From positions 1-40,016 of the forward strand of contig JAJDCU010000045.1 in NCBI GenBank assembly GCA_029260655.1: a stretch of 40,016 nt of DNA, given 5' to 3'. Numbering within the stretch: position 1 is the stretch's first letter; each line of letters begins with the position of its first letter. The position numbers and the translations under genes are program-made. Below, piece after piece: positions 8,835 to 17,102 of this stretch. The DNA comes from Phycisphaeraceae bacterium. GTDB taxonomy: Bacteria; Planctomycetota; Phycisphaerae; Phycisphaerales; Phycisphaeraceae. Below the pieces are notes generated by a model. It was not told the origin of the DNA and did no database searches. It saw only the letters and a list, made by a program, of their open reading frames with translations.

Positions 8835-10187
8835 TCACCCCTTGAGGCCGGTCATGGAAATCCCCTCGATGAATGTTCTCTGGGCCAGGAAGAACAAAAC
8901 GACAATAGGCAGCACGACCAGCGAGCTGGCGGCCATCAGGAAGTGCCACTGCGTCCCGCCGGTTTGGCTCTTGTAGGCTTGCAAGCCAAGGGCCAGGGTG
9001 AAGTCCTTTTCATCGGTCAGATAAATCAGCGGGCCCAGGAAGTCGTTCCAGGTGCCCATGAACTGGAACAGCGCCACGACGGCGATCGCGGGTTTGGCAA
9101 GCGGGAGGATGATCTGCCAGAAGATACGCAACTCGCTGCACCCGTCGATCCGCGCCGACTCGGACAGGTCTTTGGGGATCGTACGGAAGAACTGCCGCAG
9201 CAGGAAGACGTTGAACGCCCCGGCGAAAAAGGTCGGGACCCAAAGCGGCTTGAGCGTGCCGATCCAACCGAATTCTTTGAACATTGTGAACAGAGGCACC
9301 ATCACCACTGGGAACGGGACCATCATGGTCGCCATTACGACCAGGAAGACCTTATCGCGCCCGGGCCAGTCGATCCGGCTGAACCCGTAGGCCACCAGCG
9401 TGCTGGAGATGACCGTGCCGATCACGGTCAACACGCAGAGGATTACGGTGTTCTTCAGGTATGACGGGAACCTCTTCATGGCATAGATCGCCTTGCCGAA
9501 GTTGCCCCAGCGAAAGGCGGTGTGCTTGGACAGCGCCCCTGGCTCGACCTGGCGGCGCTCGACCTGCACGTGCGCCAGTTCCGATCGGTCGTCCCAGCCG
9601 ATGACGGTCTTGATGAGCGATTCGCGGGGCACAGCCAACGTCCGCGACTGGGCAAACGAGGCGCTTAGGTCATCGGTGGTCTGGTCATATACCCGGCGGA
9701 CATCCGCGGTATCGACCGAAACACGCGTGGTGTAGCCTCCGTCGTCAATAATCACCACGTCTATCGAGCCATCGGAGTCAAGCGTCCCGTCCGGGTCGGA
9801 CACCTGGGCCGAGTACCAGTCGCCGTCAATGTTGGCCTGGAAGTGAAAGTTCACCGTGACGTCGACGTTCTCGCCGTGAAGCACATCGGCTGACGGCATA
9901 ACCGGCACGCGCTGCCCGTCGATCTCCATCAGCCACTGGTAGGCGACCTGAACGGGGACCGATGTGTTTGGGGCCACGTCACCGGATATCTCCTCTACAC
10001 CAACCGTCGTTTCCCGGCCGTCCTCGGTCAGCACCCACTGGTACGGCAGCCATTTCGGGGGCGAACTCATCGCCTGATCGATCGGCTTGACCGCTGTGGA
10101 CAGCATCCACAACAACGGGACCGAGAAGATCGCGGCGCCCACGAGCAGCGCGGCATACACCATCAGTTTGCGGAAGCGTCGTGCCAT
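8835..10187 (-). CDS. Carbohydrate ABC transporter permease (MalG type) with large insertion
   Basis: A 450-residue inner-membrane permease; the family is usually about 270-300 residues. TM1 is residues 8-29 (YAALLVGAAIFSVPLLWML) and is followed by the familiar TAVKP. Between roughly residues 45 and 215 there is an extra, hydrophilic, beta-rich domain that should face the periplasm, after which the canonical fold resumes (RFPSYLKNTVILCVL, then the remaining membrane segments). The EAA loop that docks the ATPase is intact: ESARIDGCSELRIFWQIILPLAKPA. The C-terminus ends LKG, normal for the family. Its stop codon shares one base with the next upstream gene's coding order (TGATG junction at 10187). 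It works with the other permease and the binding lipoprotein; no ATPase gene is in the window, so a shared ATPase elsewhere is likely. Confidence 0.92.
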   Translation of the reverse strand: MARRFRKLMVYAALLVGAAIFSVPLLWMLSTAVKPIDQAMSSPPKWLPYQWVLTEDGRETTVGVEEISGDVAPNTSVPVQVAYQWLMEIDGQRVPVMPSADVLHGENVDVTVNFHFQANIDGDWYSAQVSDPDGTLDSDGSIDVVIIDDGGYTTRVSVDTADVRRVYDQTTDDLSASFAQSRTLAVPRESLIKTVIGWDDRSELAHVQVERRQVEPGALSKHTAFRWGNFGKAIYAMKRFPSYLKNTVILCVLTVIGTVISSTLVAYGFSRIDWPGRDKVFLVVMATMMVPFPVVMVPLFTMFKEFGWIGTLKPLWVPTFFAGAFNVFLLRQFFRTIPKDLSESARIDGCSELRIFWQIILPLAKPAIAVVALFQFMGTWNDFLGPLIYLTDEKDFTLALGLQAYKSQTGGTQWHFLMAASSLVVLPIVVLFFLAQRTFIEGISMTGLKG

Positions 10188-11074
10188 CAGCCGTCACCCC
10201 CGTAGTGCACATGCTTGCGGGACAGGGCGGTCACCCCCCAGGTCAGCAGTACGATCACGACGAACAGCACCCAGGCCATCGCGCATGCGTAGCCCATGTT
10301 CAGGTACCGAAAGGCGTTGTCGTAGAGGTTGATCGCGTAGAACAGGGCCGAGCGGTTCGGGCCCGGGCCGTCGAGCATGACGTACGGCCGTACGAACTCC
10401 TGCAGCGCGCCGATAATGCCTATCACGAGATTGAAGTAGATCGCCGGGGAGATCATCGGGACGGTGATGTGCAGCAACTGCACCCGTGGCGAGGCCCCGT
10501 CGATGTCGGCCGATTCGTAGAGCGATCGCGGCACGTCCTGCAGCGCGGCGAGGAAGATAACGATGGTCCCGCCGACCTGCCAGACACCCGAGAGCACCAG
10601 CGTGGGCTTGACCCACTGCTCATCTGTCAGCCAGCCTGGGCCCTTCAGGCCCAGCAGCGAGATCGCGTGGTTGATCAGGCCCAGGTCGCCGTTGAAGATC
10701 CACAGCCAGATCATTGAGACCCCAACCAGTGGGACGATCGACGGCAGGAAGTACACGGTGCGGAACACCGAGCGTCCCATCACCTTCTGGTTCAACAGCA
10801 CCGCGATCAGCAGGGCCAGGATCAATCCCAGCGGGATCGAGAAGACAGCGAAGTAGACGGTGTTGTAGACCGAGATCCAGAAAACCGAGTCGCCGACCAT
10901 CTCCCGATAGTTCAGCGTGCCGACCAAGGCGGGCTCGTTGAGGATGTCGTAGTCGCAAAAGGAATAGTAAAGCGACGCCGCTAGTGGGTAGATGCCGAAG
11001 ATGGCGAAGCCGATGATCCACGGGCTGATGAACCCGACGCCCTTGAGCAGGTTGTGCCGTTCGCCTCGCGTCAT
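10187..11074 (-). CDS. Carbohydrate ABC transporter permease (MalF/UgpA type)
   Basis: A 295-residue inner-membrane permease of normal length with six membrane segments (first WIIGFAIFGIYPLAASLYYSF, last CAMAWVLFVVIVLLTWGVTAL). The EAA motif is ESADIDGASPRVQLLHITVPMISPA. N-terminal FISPWIIGF and the YFLPSIVPLVGVSMIW segment are typical of sugar importers of this class. The start overlaps the binding-protein gene by four bases (ATGA) and the stop overlaps the MalG-type permease by one base, so these three genes are translationally coupled. The substrate is likely an oligosaccharide made by the GH144 enzymes and then cleaved by GH94. Confidence 0.93.
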   Translation of the reverse strand: MTRGERHNLLKGVGFISPWIIGFAIFGIYPLAASLYYSFCDYDILNEPALVGTLNYREMVGDSVFWISVYNTVYFAVFSIPLGLILALLIAVLLNQKVMGRSVFRTVYFLPSIVPLVGVSMIWLWIFNGDLGLINHAISLLGLKGPGWLTDEQWVKPTLVLSGVWQVGGTIVIFLAALQDVPRSLYESADIDGASPRVQLLHITVPMISPAIYFNLVIGIIGALQEFVRPYVMLDGPGPNRSALFYAINLYDNAFRYLNMGYACAMAWVLFVVIVLLTWGVTALSRKHVHYGGDG

Positions 11075-12552
11075 CGGCTACTCCATTCGGCGAGTCGCTG
11101 GTCACTGACAAGGTTCCACCGGTTTAGCACGCGGTCGAGCCGGATCTGCATGCGCCGCTGGGCGTTGTCAAGGGCGTCCTTGGCGGTGGCATCGCCGGCG
11201 TAGACACGGTCGGTAGCGACCTGGACCTCGACGGTGTACTCGGCCCAGATCGGCGTGCGCGGTACCCAGAAAGCGTTGGGGCTGGCTGCCAGTTCCATGA
11301 AGACCTCGATCGCCGGGTTCGGGTGCCGATCCACGAAGTCATCGCTGACCTGTGCGAGGGGGCTGAACTTGCGTTGCCCAAGCGTCAGCTTCTCCATCGC
11401 CGACTGACTGTTGACATAGCGGATAAACTCAAACGCCTCATTGGGGTGGCGTGCTCCGCGCGGGATCACCAGGACGTCGGCCTCGATCAGCGCTACCGGG
11501 CCGTCGGCGTGTTCGACCGACGCCGGGAAAGCCGCGGCACCCCAACGCATACTCGGGGTGAACTGATCAATGAAGTTGTGCATCCACACGCCCTGTTGAA
11601 CCATCGCGACTTGGCCTGAGAGGAACGGGTCCTGCGGCGAGGCGAAGTTGCCGAACGACTGCCCGAAGCGGTCGAGGTTCCGCCGGCCAAACTTCCGGGC
11701 GTAACTACCGAACCACTGGTAGGCCGCGATGTTGGCGGGAGAAGCAGTGGTCACCTGTGACTCACCATCCCACAACTCGCCGTCGAACCAGTAACCGAAC
11801 AGCGGCATGTACCACCCGGGGATCTTCGGCGAAAAACCCAGTTGGACGATGTCGAAGTCCTTGGCTTCTCGCTCTTGCTTGGTCAGTTCAGGGAAACGTA
11901 CGCGGAACTGTTCGCCGTCTCGCTCGATCTGGACGATTGTCAGTTGCTCGGCCATGGCATCGAGTTCCGCGATGGTGCGCGGTGGTTGGTCGGGGTCGAG
12001 CCCGGCCTGCTCGAACATCCGCTTGTTCCAGAACAGACCGATCGACCCCGGGGTCGACGGCAAGGCCCACAGGAATCCGCGGTACCGGCACAACTCCCAG
12101 AACGCAGGGATGTAGTCCGCCTGGCTCAGACCCGCGTCACGGGCGTACCCATCCAACGGCGTCAATGCACCCTTCTCGGCAAACACGTTGATCGTGTGCG
12201 TCCACAGCCCCGCCACGTCCGGCGGATTCCCGCCCGCGGTCGACAGCAGAAGCTTCTGATCAACCCCGCTGACCGATAGCATCTTCACGAAGATGCGGTC
12301 TTGCGAGGCGTTGAAGTCGTCCACCACCGCACGCATCGCCTCGGCCTCGAAGCCGGTCCACTTCTCCCAATAGCGCACAATCACACGCCCGTCCGGCGTA
12401 TGACTTGGCTGATCATCACCGCAGCCCTGCAAACCAACGAGTAGCCCCGCCAGCAGCGTGCTCAAACACAGGCGCAGGGCCCACGCCGCGCCGCCGTGTC
12501 TCCCAACAGCGCCGTTAAGGCTTGAAGTCTTGTTCAACGTAACGCCTGCCAA
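11071..12552 (-). CDS. Sugar ABC transporter substrate-binding lipoprotein
   Basis: A 493-residue extracytoplasmic solute-binding protein of family 1 type. A long basic N-region and hydrophobic segment end in a lipobox, LVGLQGC, with lipidated Cys44. The mature part starts with VIVRYWEKWTGFEAEAMRAVVDDFNAS, then GNPPDVAGLWTHTINVFAEKG, LPSTPGSIGLFWNKRMFEQAGLDPD, and near the end AFEFIRYVNSQSAMEKL, all classic for sugar-binding proteins. The start is TTG: it has GGAG six bases upstream, where GGAG runs into the TAG stop of the GH144 gene, so the two genes are coupled. It delivers the sugar to the two permeases that follow. It should be anchored in a membrane facing the periplasm. Confidence 0.92.
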   Translation of the reverse strand: MAGVTLNKTSSLNGAVGRHGGAAWALRLCLSTLLAGLLVGLQGCGDDQPSHTPDGRVIVRYWEKWTGFEAEAMRAVVDDFNASQDRIFVKMLSVSGVDQKLLLSTAGGNPPDVAGLWTHTINVFAEKGALTPLDGYARDAGLSQADYIPAFWELCRYRGFLWALPSTPGSIGLFWNKRMFEQAGLDPDQPPRTIAELDAMAEQLTIVQIERDGEQFRVRFPELTKQEREAKDFDIVQLGFSPKIPGWYMPLFGYWFDGELWDGESQVTTASPANIAAYQWFGSYARKFGRRNLDRFGQSFGNFASPQDPFLSGQVAMVQQGVWMHNFIDQFTPSMRWGAAAFPASVEHADGPVALIEADVLVIPRGARHPNEAFEFIRYVNSQSAMEKLTLGQRKFSPLAQVSDDFVDRHPNPAIEVFMELAASPNAFWVPRTPIWAEYTVEVQVATDRVYAGDATAKDALDNAQRRMQIRLDRVLNRWNLVSDQRLAEWSSR

Positions 12553-12555
12553 TGG

Positions 12556-14463
12556 CTACTCCAACATCAGATCGCCTAGACGGATACGCCCCGCCTGCTC
12601 CTTGAATCGCCAGTTCAGCTTGACCGATGAATCGCCCCGAGCGTTTACGCTCGTCACCGCGATCGATGATTGCATCTTTAAGCCCGCCTCGGGGGTAACG
12701 CCCAATACGCGCCAGGGGATCGCCGCACGGACTTCGTAGCCGCTGTCGGTCTGTTTGACGGTCTGCGTGATCTCGCCGTGACGGTTGCCGAACCACTCCC
12801 AGGCCTTGTCTGTTATGGAAAAGCCGAACTGAAAATCATCATCACTCCCCCAAACCAGTCCATCGTCTTGCGGATCAAGATAAAGCTCGACACAGTCCTG
12901 CTCATGCAAGCTTTCGGCATCAGAAACATTCACAACCTGACCATCGACGACGTGGATGACGACGTATAGCGCCTGCTTGTCCCAAGCGAGCGCGAACCGG
13001 GCCGAGACTTGGTTGTCTTTGCGGGGTTGGCCTTTTTCCAGGCAGTCCTCGGCGGTCACGGCGTGCCAGTCGGCCTGCTCCCAGCCATACGACACGGGCC
13101 GAACACGCGCGGTGCGGTTGCCCTTGTTCCAACTTGCGCTCAATAACTCGGAAGGGATCGACTCCAACCCGTACACCGAGCTGTCCGGATCCTCAACCTC
13201 GGGCTCGGGGCGGAACCCGGCCAAGCCCATCGCACGCTGGACCTCTGGGTTGGCCATGAAGTGTTTCCACACGAGGCCGCTTCGGTGGTTTTCGATCATC
13301 ATCAGCGACACCCCGACGTCGATTCCGATCACGTGGTCCGCGGTGTAGCCGGTCTGGGGGTTGAAGGCGTCGACGAATCCGTAGCGTTTCCAGACCCGCT
13401 CGCCGTAGGTCTCTTTCATGTAGCGGAGCGTGCGGATGCACTCGTCCGGGAGGAAGGGCACAGACCCTGCGGCGGCGCAGGGTACGACGGTGCCGTCGAT
13501 GTTCCCCGTGGCGGGCGGGCCGCCCCATGCGGTATATCCCCCGGCGTAGTCCGACGCGGTGATGCCCCAGAGGTCTTCGCCGAAATGGGGAAATCGTTTG
13601 GCGAGCTTGATACACATCTGCCGGTGGGCGCGTGTGGCGAGCACGGAGTTTCGGTAGTAATTGGCGACGTCGTCTCGCTTACCGCGGTAATCGATGAAGG
13701 CGTGTGAGAACTGATGGGTGAATAGCGGCGGGCAGGCCATGAACGTGAGCCCGTCGTAGGTGATGACCGGCTCTCGCTTCCAGGTCTTCCATGCCTGGGG
13801 GGGCAGCGGGTGCGTCCCCGAGCCCAGGCCCATCAGGTAGATCATCGTGTGTTCGCTGTACCCGTCCCAGGTCGCATTCAGAAACCCGCTCTCGGGTGAC
13901 CAACCCATGGTCAGAGTCCTGCCCTTGCCTAGCATCCAGGGCCAGTCCACGCGCTCATAGATCTTTGTCGCCAGTTCCTCGACCTCCGAGCCCTTGTAAT
14001 ACTGCCGTGCGGTCAGCACGCCGGCCAAGAGCAGCCCGGTGTCGATCGACGACAGCTCACAGTTCCACGCACGCTCGCCTGTCTTGTTGTCGACAAAGTG
14101 GTAGTAGAACCCGTGCTCATGGGGCATCTTCTCCCATATAAATCGCAGGGTGGTCAGGACCCGTTGATAGGCCTGGTCGTGCTCGATCCACCCGCGCTCA
14201 TCGGCGATGCACAAGGCCGCGAGGCCGTAACCGGTCGAGGCGATGCTGGCGACGTTGAACTTCTCACTGCCATCGGCCGGTGCGCGGTCGGCGACCAGGC
14301 CGGTGCTGGGTTCGGCCTGTTCAAGGAAAAAAAGGAAACAGCGTCTTTGAAGCTCGCCTAGAAACGCATCGTCCACTTCGTGCCCGGGTTTGGCCGTGTC
14401 TTGAACCGGCTCGGGGGCCGATGCGCACGCCTGGAAACCCAGAAAGAAGAGGATGCACCCCAC
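12556..14463 (-). CDS. GH144-family (PF10091) endo-beta-1,2-glucanase-like lipoprotein with CBM9-like domain
   Basis: At least 635 residues. Residues 25-450 match the glucoamylase/GH144 family (alpha/alpha toroid): ASTGYGLAALCIADERGWI, FYYHFVDNKTGERAWNCELSSIDTGLLLAGVLTARQYY, WDGYSEHTMIYLMGLGS, FTHQFSHAFIDYRG, GTVVPCAAAGSVPFLP, KRYGFVDAFNPQTGYTADH. Characterised members cut beta-1,2-glucan. Residues 480-635 look like a CBM9 domain (FALAWDKQALYVVIHVVD, DCVELYLDPQDD, VRAAIPWRVLG). The N-terminus is a lipoprotein-type signal ending FQAC. The GTG at 14463 has no ribosome site; eight codons upstream an in-frame ATA at 14487 lies eight bases after AGGAG and would add IRTTSAIA, making a complete basic signal peptide. 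The gene is first in a coupled operon with the ABC transporter. Confidence 0.88.
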   Translation of the reverse strand: MGCILFFLGFQACASAPEPVQDTAKPGHEVDDAFLGELQRRCFLFFLEQAEPSTGLVADRAPADGSEKFNVASIASTGYGLAALCIADERGWIEHDQAYQRVLTTLRFIWEKMPHEHGFYYHFVDNKTGERAWNCELSSIDTGLLLAGVLTARQYYKGSEVEELATKIYERVDWPWMLGKGRTLTMGWSPESGFLNATWDGYSEHTMIYLMGLGSGTHPLPPQAWKTWKREPVITYDGLTFMACPPLFTHQFSHAFIDYRGKRDDVANYYRNSVLATRAHRQMCIKLAKRFPHFGEDLWGITASDYAGGYTAWGGPPATGNIDGTVVPCAAAGSVPFLPDECIRTLRYMKETYGERVWKRYGFVDAFNPQTGYTADHVIGIDVGVSLMMIENHRSGLVWKHFMANPEVQRAMGLAGFRPEPEVEDPDSSVYGLESIPSELLSASWNKGNRTARVRPVSYGWEQADWHAVTAEDCLEKGQPRKDNQVSARFALAWDKQALYVVIHVVDGQVVNVSDAESLHEQDCVELYLDPQDDGLVWGSDDDFQFGFSITDKAWEWFGNRHGEITQTVKQTDSGYEVRAAIPWRVLGVTPEAGLKMQSSIAVTSVNARGDSSVKLNWRFKEQAGRIRLGDLMLE

Positions 14464-14484
14464 AGCGATGGCACTTGTCGTTCT

Positions 14485-14499
14485 TATGACCGCTGCTCC
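14485..14499 (-). promoter_or_regulatory. Ribosome site pointing to an ATA start for the GH144 gene
   Basis: AGGAG followed by CAGCGGTC and then ATA in frame. Starting here would give a normal lipoprotein signal; the downstream GTG has no such site. ATA starts are rare, so this needs direct evidence. Confidence 0.35.
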
Positions 14500-14551
14500 T
14501 TCCGCATTTCGTCGGTTCAGACGATGGGTATAGGTTTTCAGGCATCCGCCG

Positions 14552-14565
14552 CTTAGGCCGCTAAG
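14552..14565. promoter_or_regulatory. Inverted repeat upstream of the GH144/ABC operon
   Basis: CTTAGGCCGCTAAG has perfect five-base arms and lies between the upstream stop and the GH144 start, next to a TTGACT that could be a -35 on the minus strand. It could be an operator, but no second copy was found. Confidence 0.25.
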
Positions 14566-14576
14566 TCAAGCCCAAT

Positions 14577-17027
14577 TTACGTGTGAGATTCGTCCCCGGG
14601 CTCCCACAGACTTAACGGCGGCGCGTAAGACCGGGCCGCGTCTGCTTGGAACGATCCGGGCAGCGAACTTGTCACACCCAACGATGTGAAGGCCGATCTG
14701 CTCCCGCGTTGCCAGGCGGCGAGAGCCGAGCGCTGCGATGTGCTCATCGAACTATCGGCCGGATCGGACACGGTTGATTTGCTATCGGTACCCGCTACCG
14801 AGGCGGTAACCGGTTCGGCGGTCACAGCCGTAGTCTCCATTGTGGTGGCGCTTAGCTCTGAGGTGACGGTGGGGGGGGTGCCGGCGTTCCAATTGCCCAG
14901 CACCATGTTCAGGTCTTCGATCCCGACAAACCCGTCGCCCGTCGGGTCCCCGGCGAAGAAGTCGCCCGGTGCGACGTTCTGGTTCCAGTTACCCAGCGAC
15001 AGGTTCAGGTCTTCGATCCCGACGAACCCGTCCTTGTTCAAGTCGCCATCGAGGATGTCATTGGGGAAGACAAGGTCCAGCGCCGCGTCGACTTCGGGCA
15101 GGTCACTTAGGAAGTGGCTGTCGTCGTAGAGGTAGTCCATATACGACATGGTCGCCAGGGAGGTGTTCCACAGGTCGTTGTTGGCCGGGTGGCTGATGGG
15201 TTCGGCGGCCCCGGTCGCCCAGATCGCCGAATCGCTTAAGCCAAACGGGCCGTGCAGGTTGTGCTGCAGGCTGTTGCGTAGCGCCGCTTCTGCAAACTGC
15301 GGCTCACCCAGGAAGCTAAACGCCACCGACCAGGGCATAAAGACGTCGGGCTCGCCGTGATTGTTGTAAGCGCTGAACTGCTGATACTGCGTTCCGCTGG
15401 CCCCGGCATCCGGCTGAAGGAACAGGCCCCGACCGAGCTGCTCGAACCGGTCGTGCACGTCCTTCTGGTACTTCACCGCGTTGTCGAATGGGTTGGTGTT
15501 CTGGCTCGGGTTGGGGTAATTATCATTGCCGCGGTCGTTGGTGTCGACGTAAAGGTCGAACAGCCACTGCACGAACGGCGGGCGGAACTGGGTCATCGAG
15601 TGGTTGAACTGTGCGTTTGCGGGATCGACCAGGAAACTCTCTGCCCGAACTGTGCCGGAGTGGAAGTTCGTGGTGATATCGACGTGGTTGACCTGCGCCA
15701 GGTGCGCCGCCAAGGAGATTGACCATATCTCCCCGCCGTAGCCGTCGTATCCGGCGTTGATGAAACCGTTGGTGTTGTGATTGTAGGCGAACGACCAGCC
15801 GCCGCCGGGCAACTGGAACGAGGCGAAGTCGAACCGGTCCAGCAGGGCTTCGATACTGGTTTTCAACCCTGCGTCGATCCCGGCCTGCGACTTGTAGCCG
15901 TACAGCGCCAGGAACATAAACGCGCCGTCGATGACGGATTCTTCGGGGTTCGTCGGGGTGAAGGTCACGCGGTCCATGTAGCGGGCTGGGAGGTAGCCCC
16001 CGCCCATCGCGGTTTGGTTATCCATCCCGGTGTTCATGGTCACGACCATCTGCGTGAGCATGGCGTCGGCCTGGGCCCGTGTGACCCAGCCGCGTTCGAT
16101 CGCGCCGGGGAGCAGCTTGATCAGGGACGACGTCGTATTCATCGCCATGACCCGGCCGTTCTGGGCGTTGGTTTCCAGCGCGCCGGTATCGGGGTCGGTT
16201 GCTCCCCAAAGGCTCCTGAACTGGCGCTCGGCCAGCCGTCCGATGAGGTCGTTGATCGGCGCCGTCGCCGGGTCCAGCGCGCCGCCGGGCTCGACGAAGA
16301 CCATGTCGTCGATGATGACCTGGCCGTTGACCGCCGAACCCTGGTTGGCCTCGACCAAAAGGGCGAACTGCCTGGCCCGTGTTAAGTCCGGGCTGCCCGC
16401 GATCACCCAGCCGGGGGCCGCCAGGTCTAAGGGGACCACGACCTCGGTCCACACATCGGCCGCGCCGATCGTGTAGTTCTGGCTCGCCCGGTGCGAATTG
16501 CTGTCACGGTAGTCCTTGACCTCGAAGCGTAAGGTGAAGTTCGAGCCGGTCTGGTTGCGCACAAAGAAGCGGACCTCGTCGAACGCCGTGAGGTCGCGCG
16601 TGTCGGTGTAGAGCGCGTTGGGCTCGACGCCGCCCAGCGCGGTGATGACGAACCCGAACGAGTTTTGTGCCACGCCGACATTCATCTTGATCGCGCCGTT
16701 GCCGGTGCGGATCAGCGCCGGGTCGGTCGTGTGCGATACGGCCACGTTGAATGCGAGGCTGGTGTTACCGCCGAAGCGGTTCATCAGGTTGTTCCCGCCG
16801 GAGACGGTCTCACCGTCCAGCAGCGGGACGTGGGAGATGTCTGTTGATTGTGTTGTCAGAGCCGAGGCCATCTGATCGGGGGGCTGCGAAACGGATGCCG
16901 GGGATACAACCGACCCGCTTAACAACAGACGCGGCTCGAGCGGCTCAAGCCCGGGCCATATGCCATGGTGAGCATCCGGTTTAGGCCTTTCCCCCTCCTG
17001 AGTTGTCACGCACTTCCTCTGTAACAT
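14577..17027 (-). CDS. LEPR-XLL secreted protein with GH144-like domain and dockerin repeats
   Basis: An 816-residue protein. The N-terminus carries GLEPLEPRLLLSG, the LEPR-XLL export motif of large planctomycete surface proteins. Residues 65-250 form a carbohydrate-binding-like beta-sandwich (AFDEVRFFVRNQ, TEVVVPLDLAAPGW, QVIIDDMVFVEPGG). Residues 260-640 look like a distant relative of the GH144 toroid: LIGRLAERQFRSLWG, ERGWVTRAQADAML, DGAFMFLALYGYKS, GYDGYGGEIWSISLAAHL, FRPPFVQWLFDLYVD, ANNDLWNTSLATMSYMDYL. Two dockerin-type loops follow (DLNKDGFVGIED, DPTGDGFVGIED), then a 90-residue Ser/Thr/Ala-rich tail with no PEP-CTERM signal, the only such dockerin protein here. The ATG is preceded only by AGAGGAAGT, a weak ribosome site. 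It lies directly upstream of the GH144 operon, which suggests a related glucan substrate. Confidence 0.7.
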   Translation of the reverse strand: MLQRKCVTTQEGERPKPDAHHGIWPGLEPLEPRLLLSGSVVSPASVSQPPDQMASALTTQSTDISHVPLLDGETVSGGNNLMNRFGGNTSLAFNVAVSHTTDPALIRTGNGAIKMNVGVAQNSFGFVITALGGVEPNALYTDTRDLTAFDEVRFFVRNQTGSNFTLRFEVKDYRDSNSHRASQNYTIGAADVWTEVVVPLDLAAPGWVIAGSPDLTRARQFALLVEANQGSAVNGQVIIDDMVFVEPGGALDPATAPINDLIGRLAERQFRSLWGATDPDTGALETNAQNGRVMAMNTTSSLIKLLPGAIERGWVTRAQADAMLTQMVVTMNTGMDNQTAMGGGYLPARYMDRVTFTPTNPEESVIDGAFMFLALYGYKSQAGIDAGLKTSIEALLDRFDFASFQLPGGGWSFAYNHNTNGFINAGYDGYGGEIWSISLAAHLAQVNHVDITTNFHSGTVRAESFLVDPANAQFNHSMTQFRPPFVQWLFDLYVDTNDRGNDNYPNPSQNTNPFDNAVKYQKDVHDRFEQLGRGLFLQPDAGASGTQYQQFSAYNNHGEPDVFMPWSVAFSFLGEPQFAEAALRNSLQHNLHGPFGLSDSAIWATGAAEPISHPANNDLWNTSLATMSYMDYLYDDSHFLSDLPEVDAALDLVFPNDILDGDLNKDGFVGIEDLNLSLGNWNQNVAPGDFFAGDPTGDGFVGIEDLNMVLGNWNAGTPPTVTSELSATTMETTAVTAEPVTASVAGTDSKSTVSDPADSSMSTSQRSALAAWQRGSRSAFTSLGVTSSLPGSFQADAARSYAPPLSLWEPGDESHT
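14881..15047 (-). repeat. Dockerin-pair DNA repeat, copy 2
   Basis: Encodes DLNKDGFVGIED and DPTGDGFVGIED. This copy is internal, followed by a long Ser/Thr-rich tail instead of VPEP. Confidence 0.7.
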
Positions 17028-17102
17028 GCGGTGTCCGGTATCGGTTACTACTAAAACAACTACTACACTGTGGGGCCATACTATGATACACCCCGGCTCG
17101 GG

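Noticed and set aside
8385-9464. A 359-codon open frame on the plus strand
   Set aside because: It runs antisense to GH94 and the permease; no domain, no ribosome site, composition of an antisense shadow.
12639-12652. Palindrome GAGCGTTTACGCTC
   Set aside because: It lies inside the CBM9-like coding part of the GH144 gene, is not repeated and has no promoter near it; probably chance.
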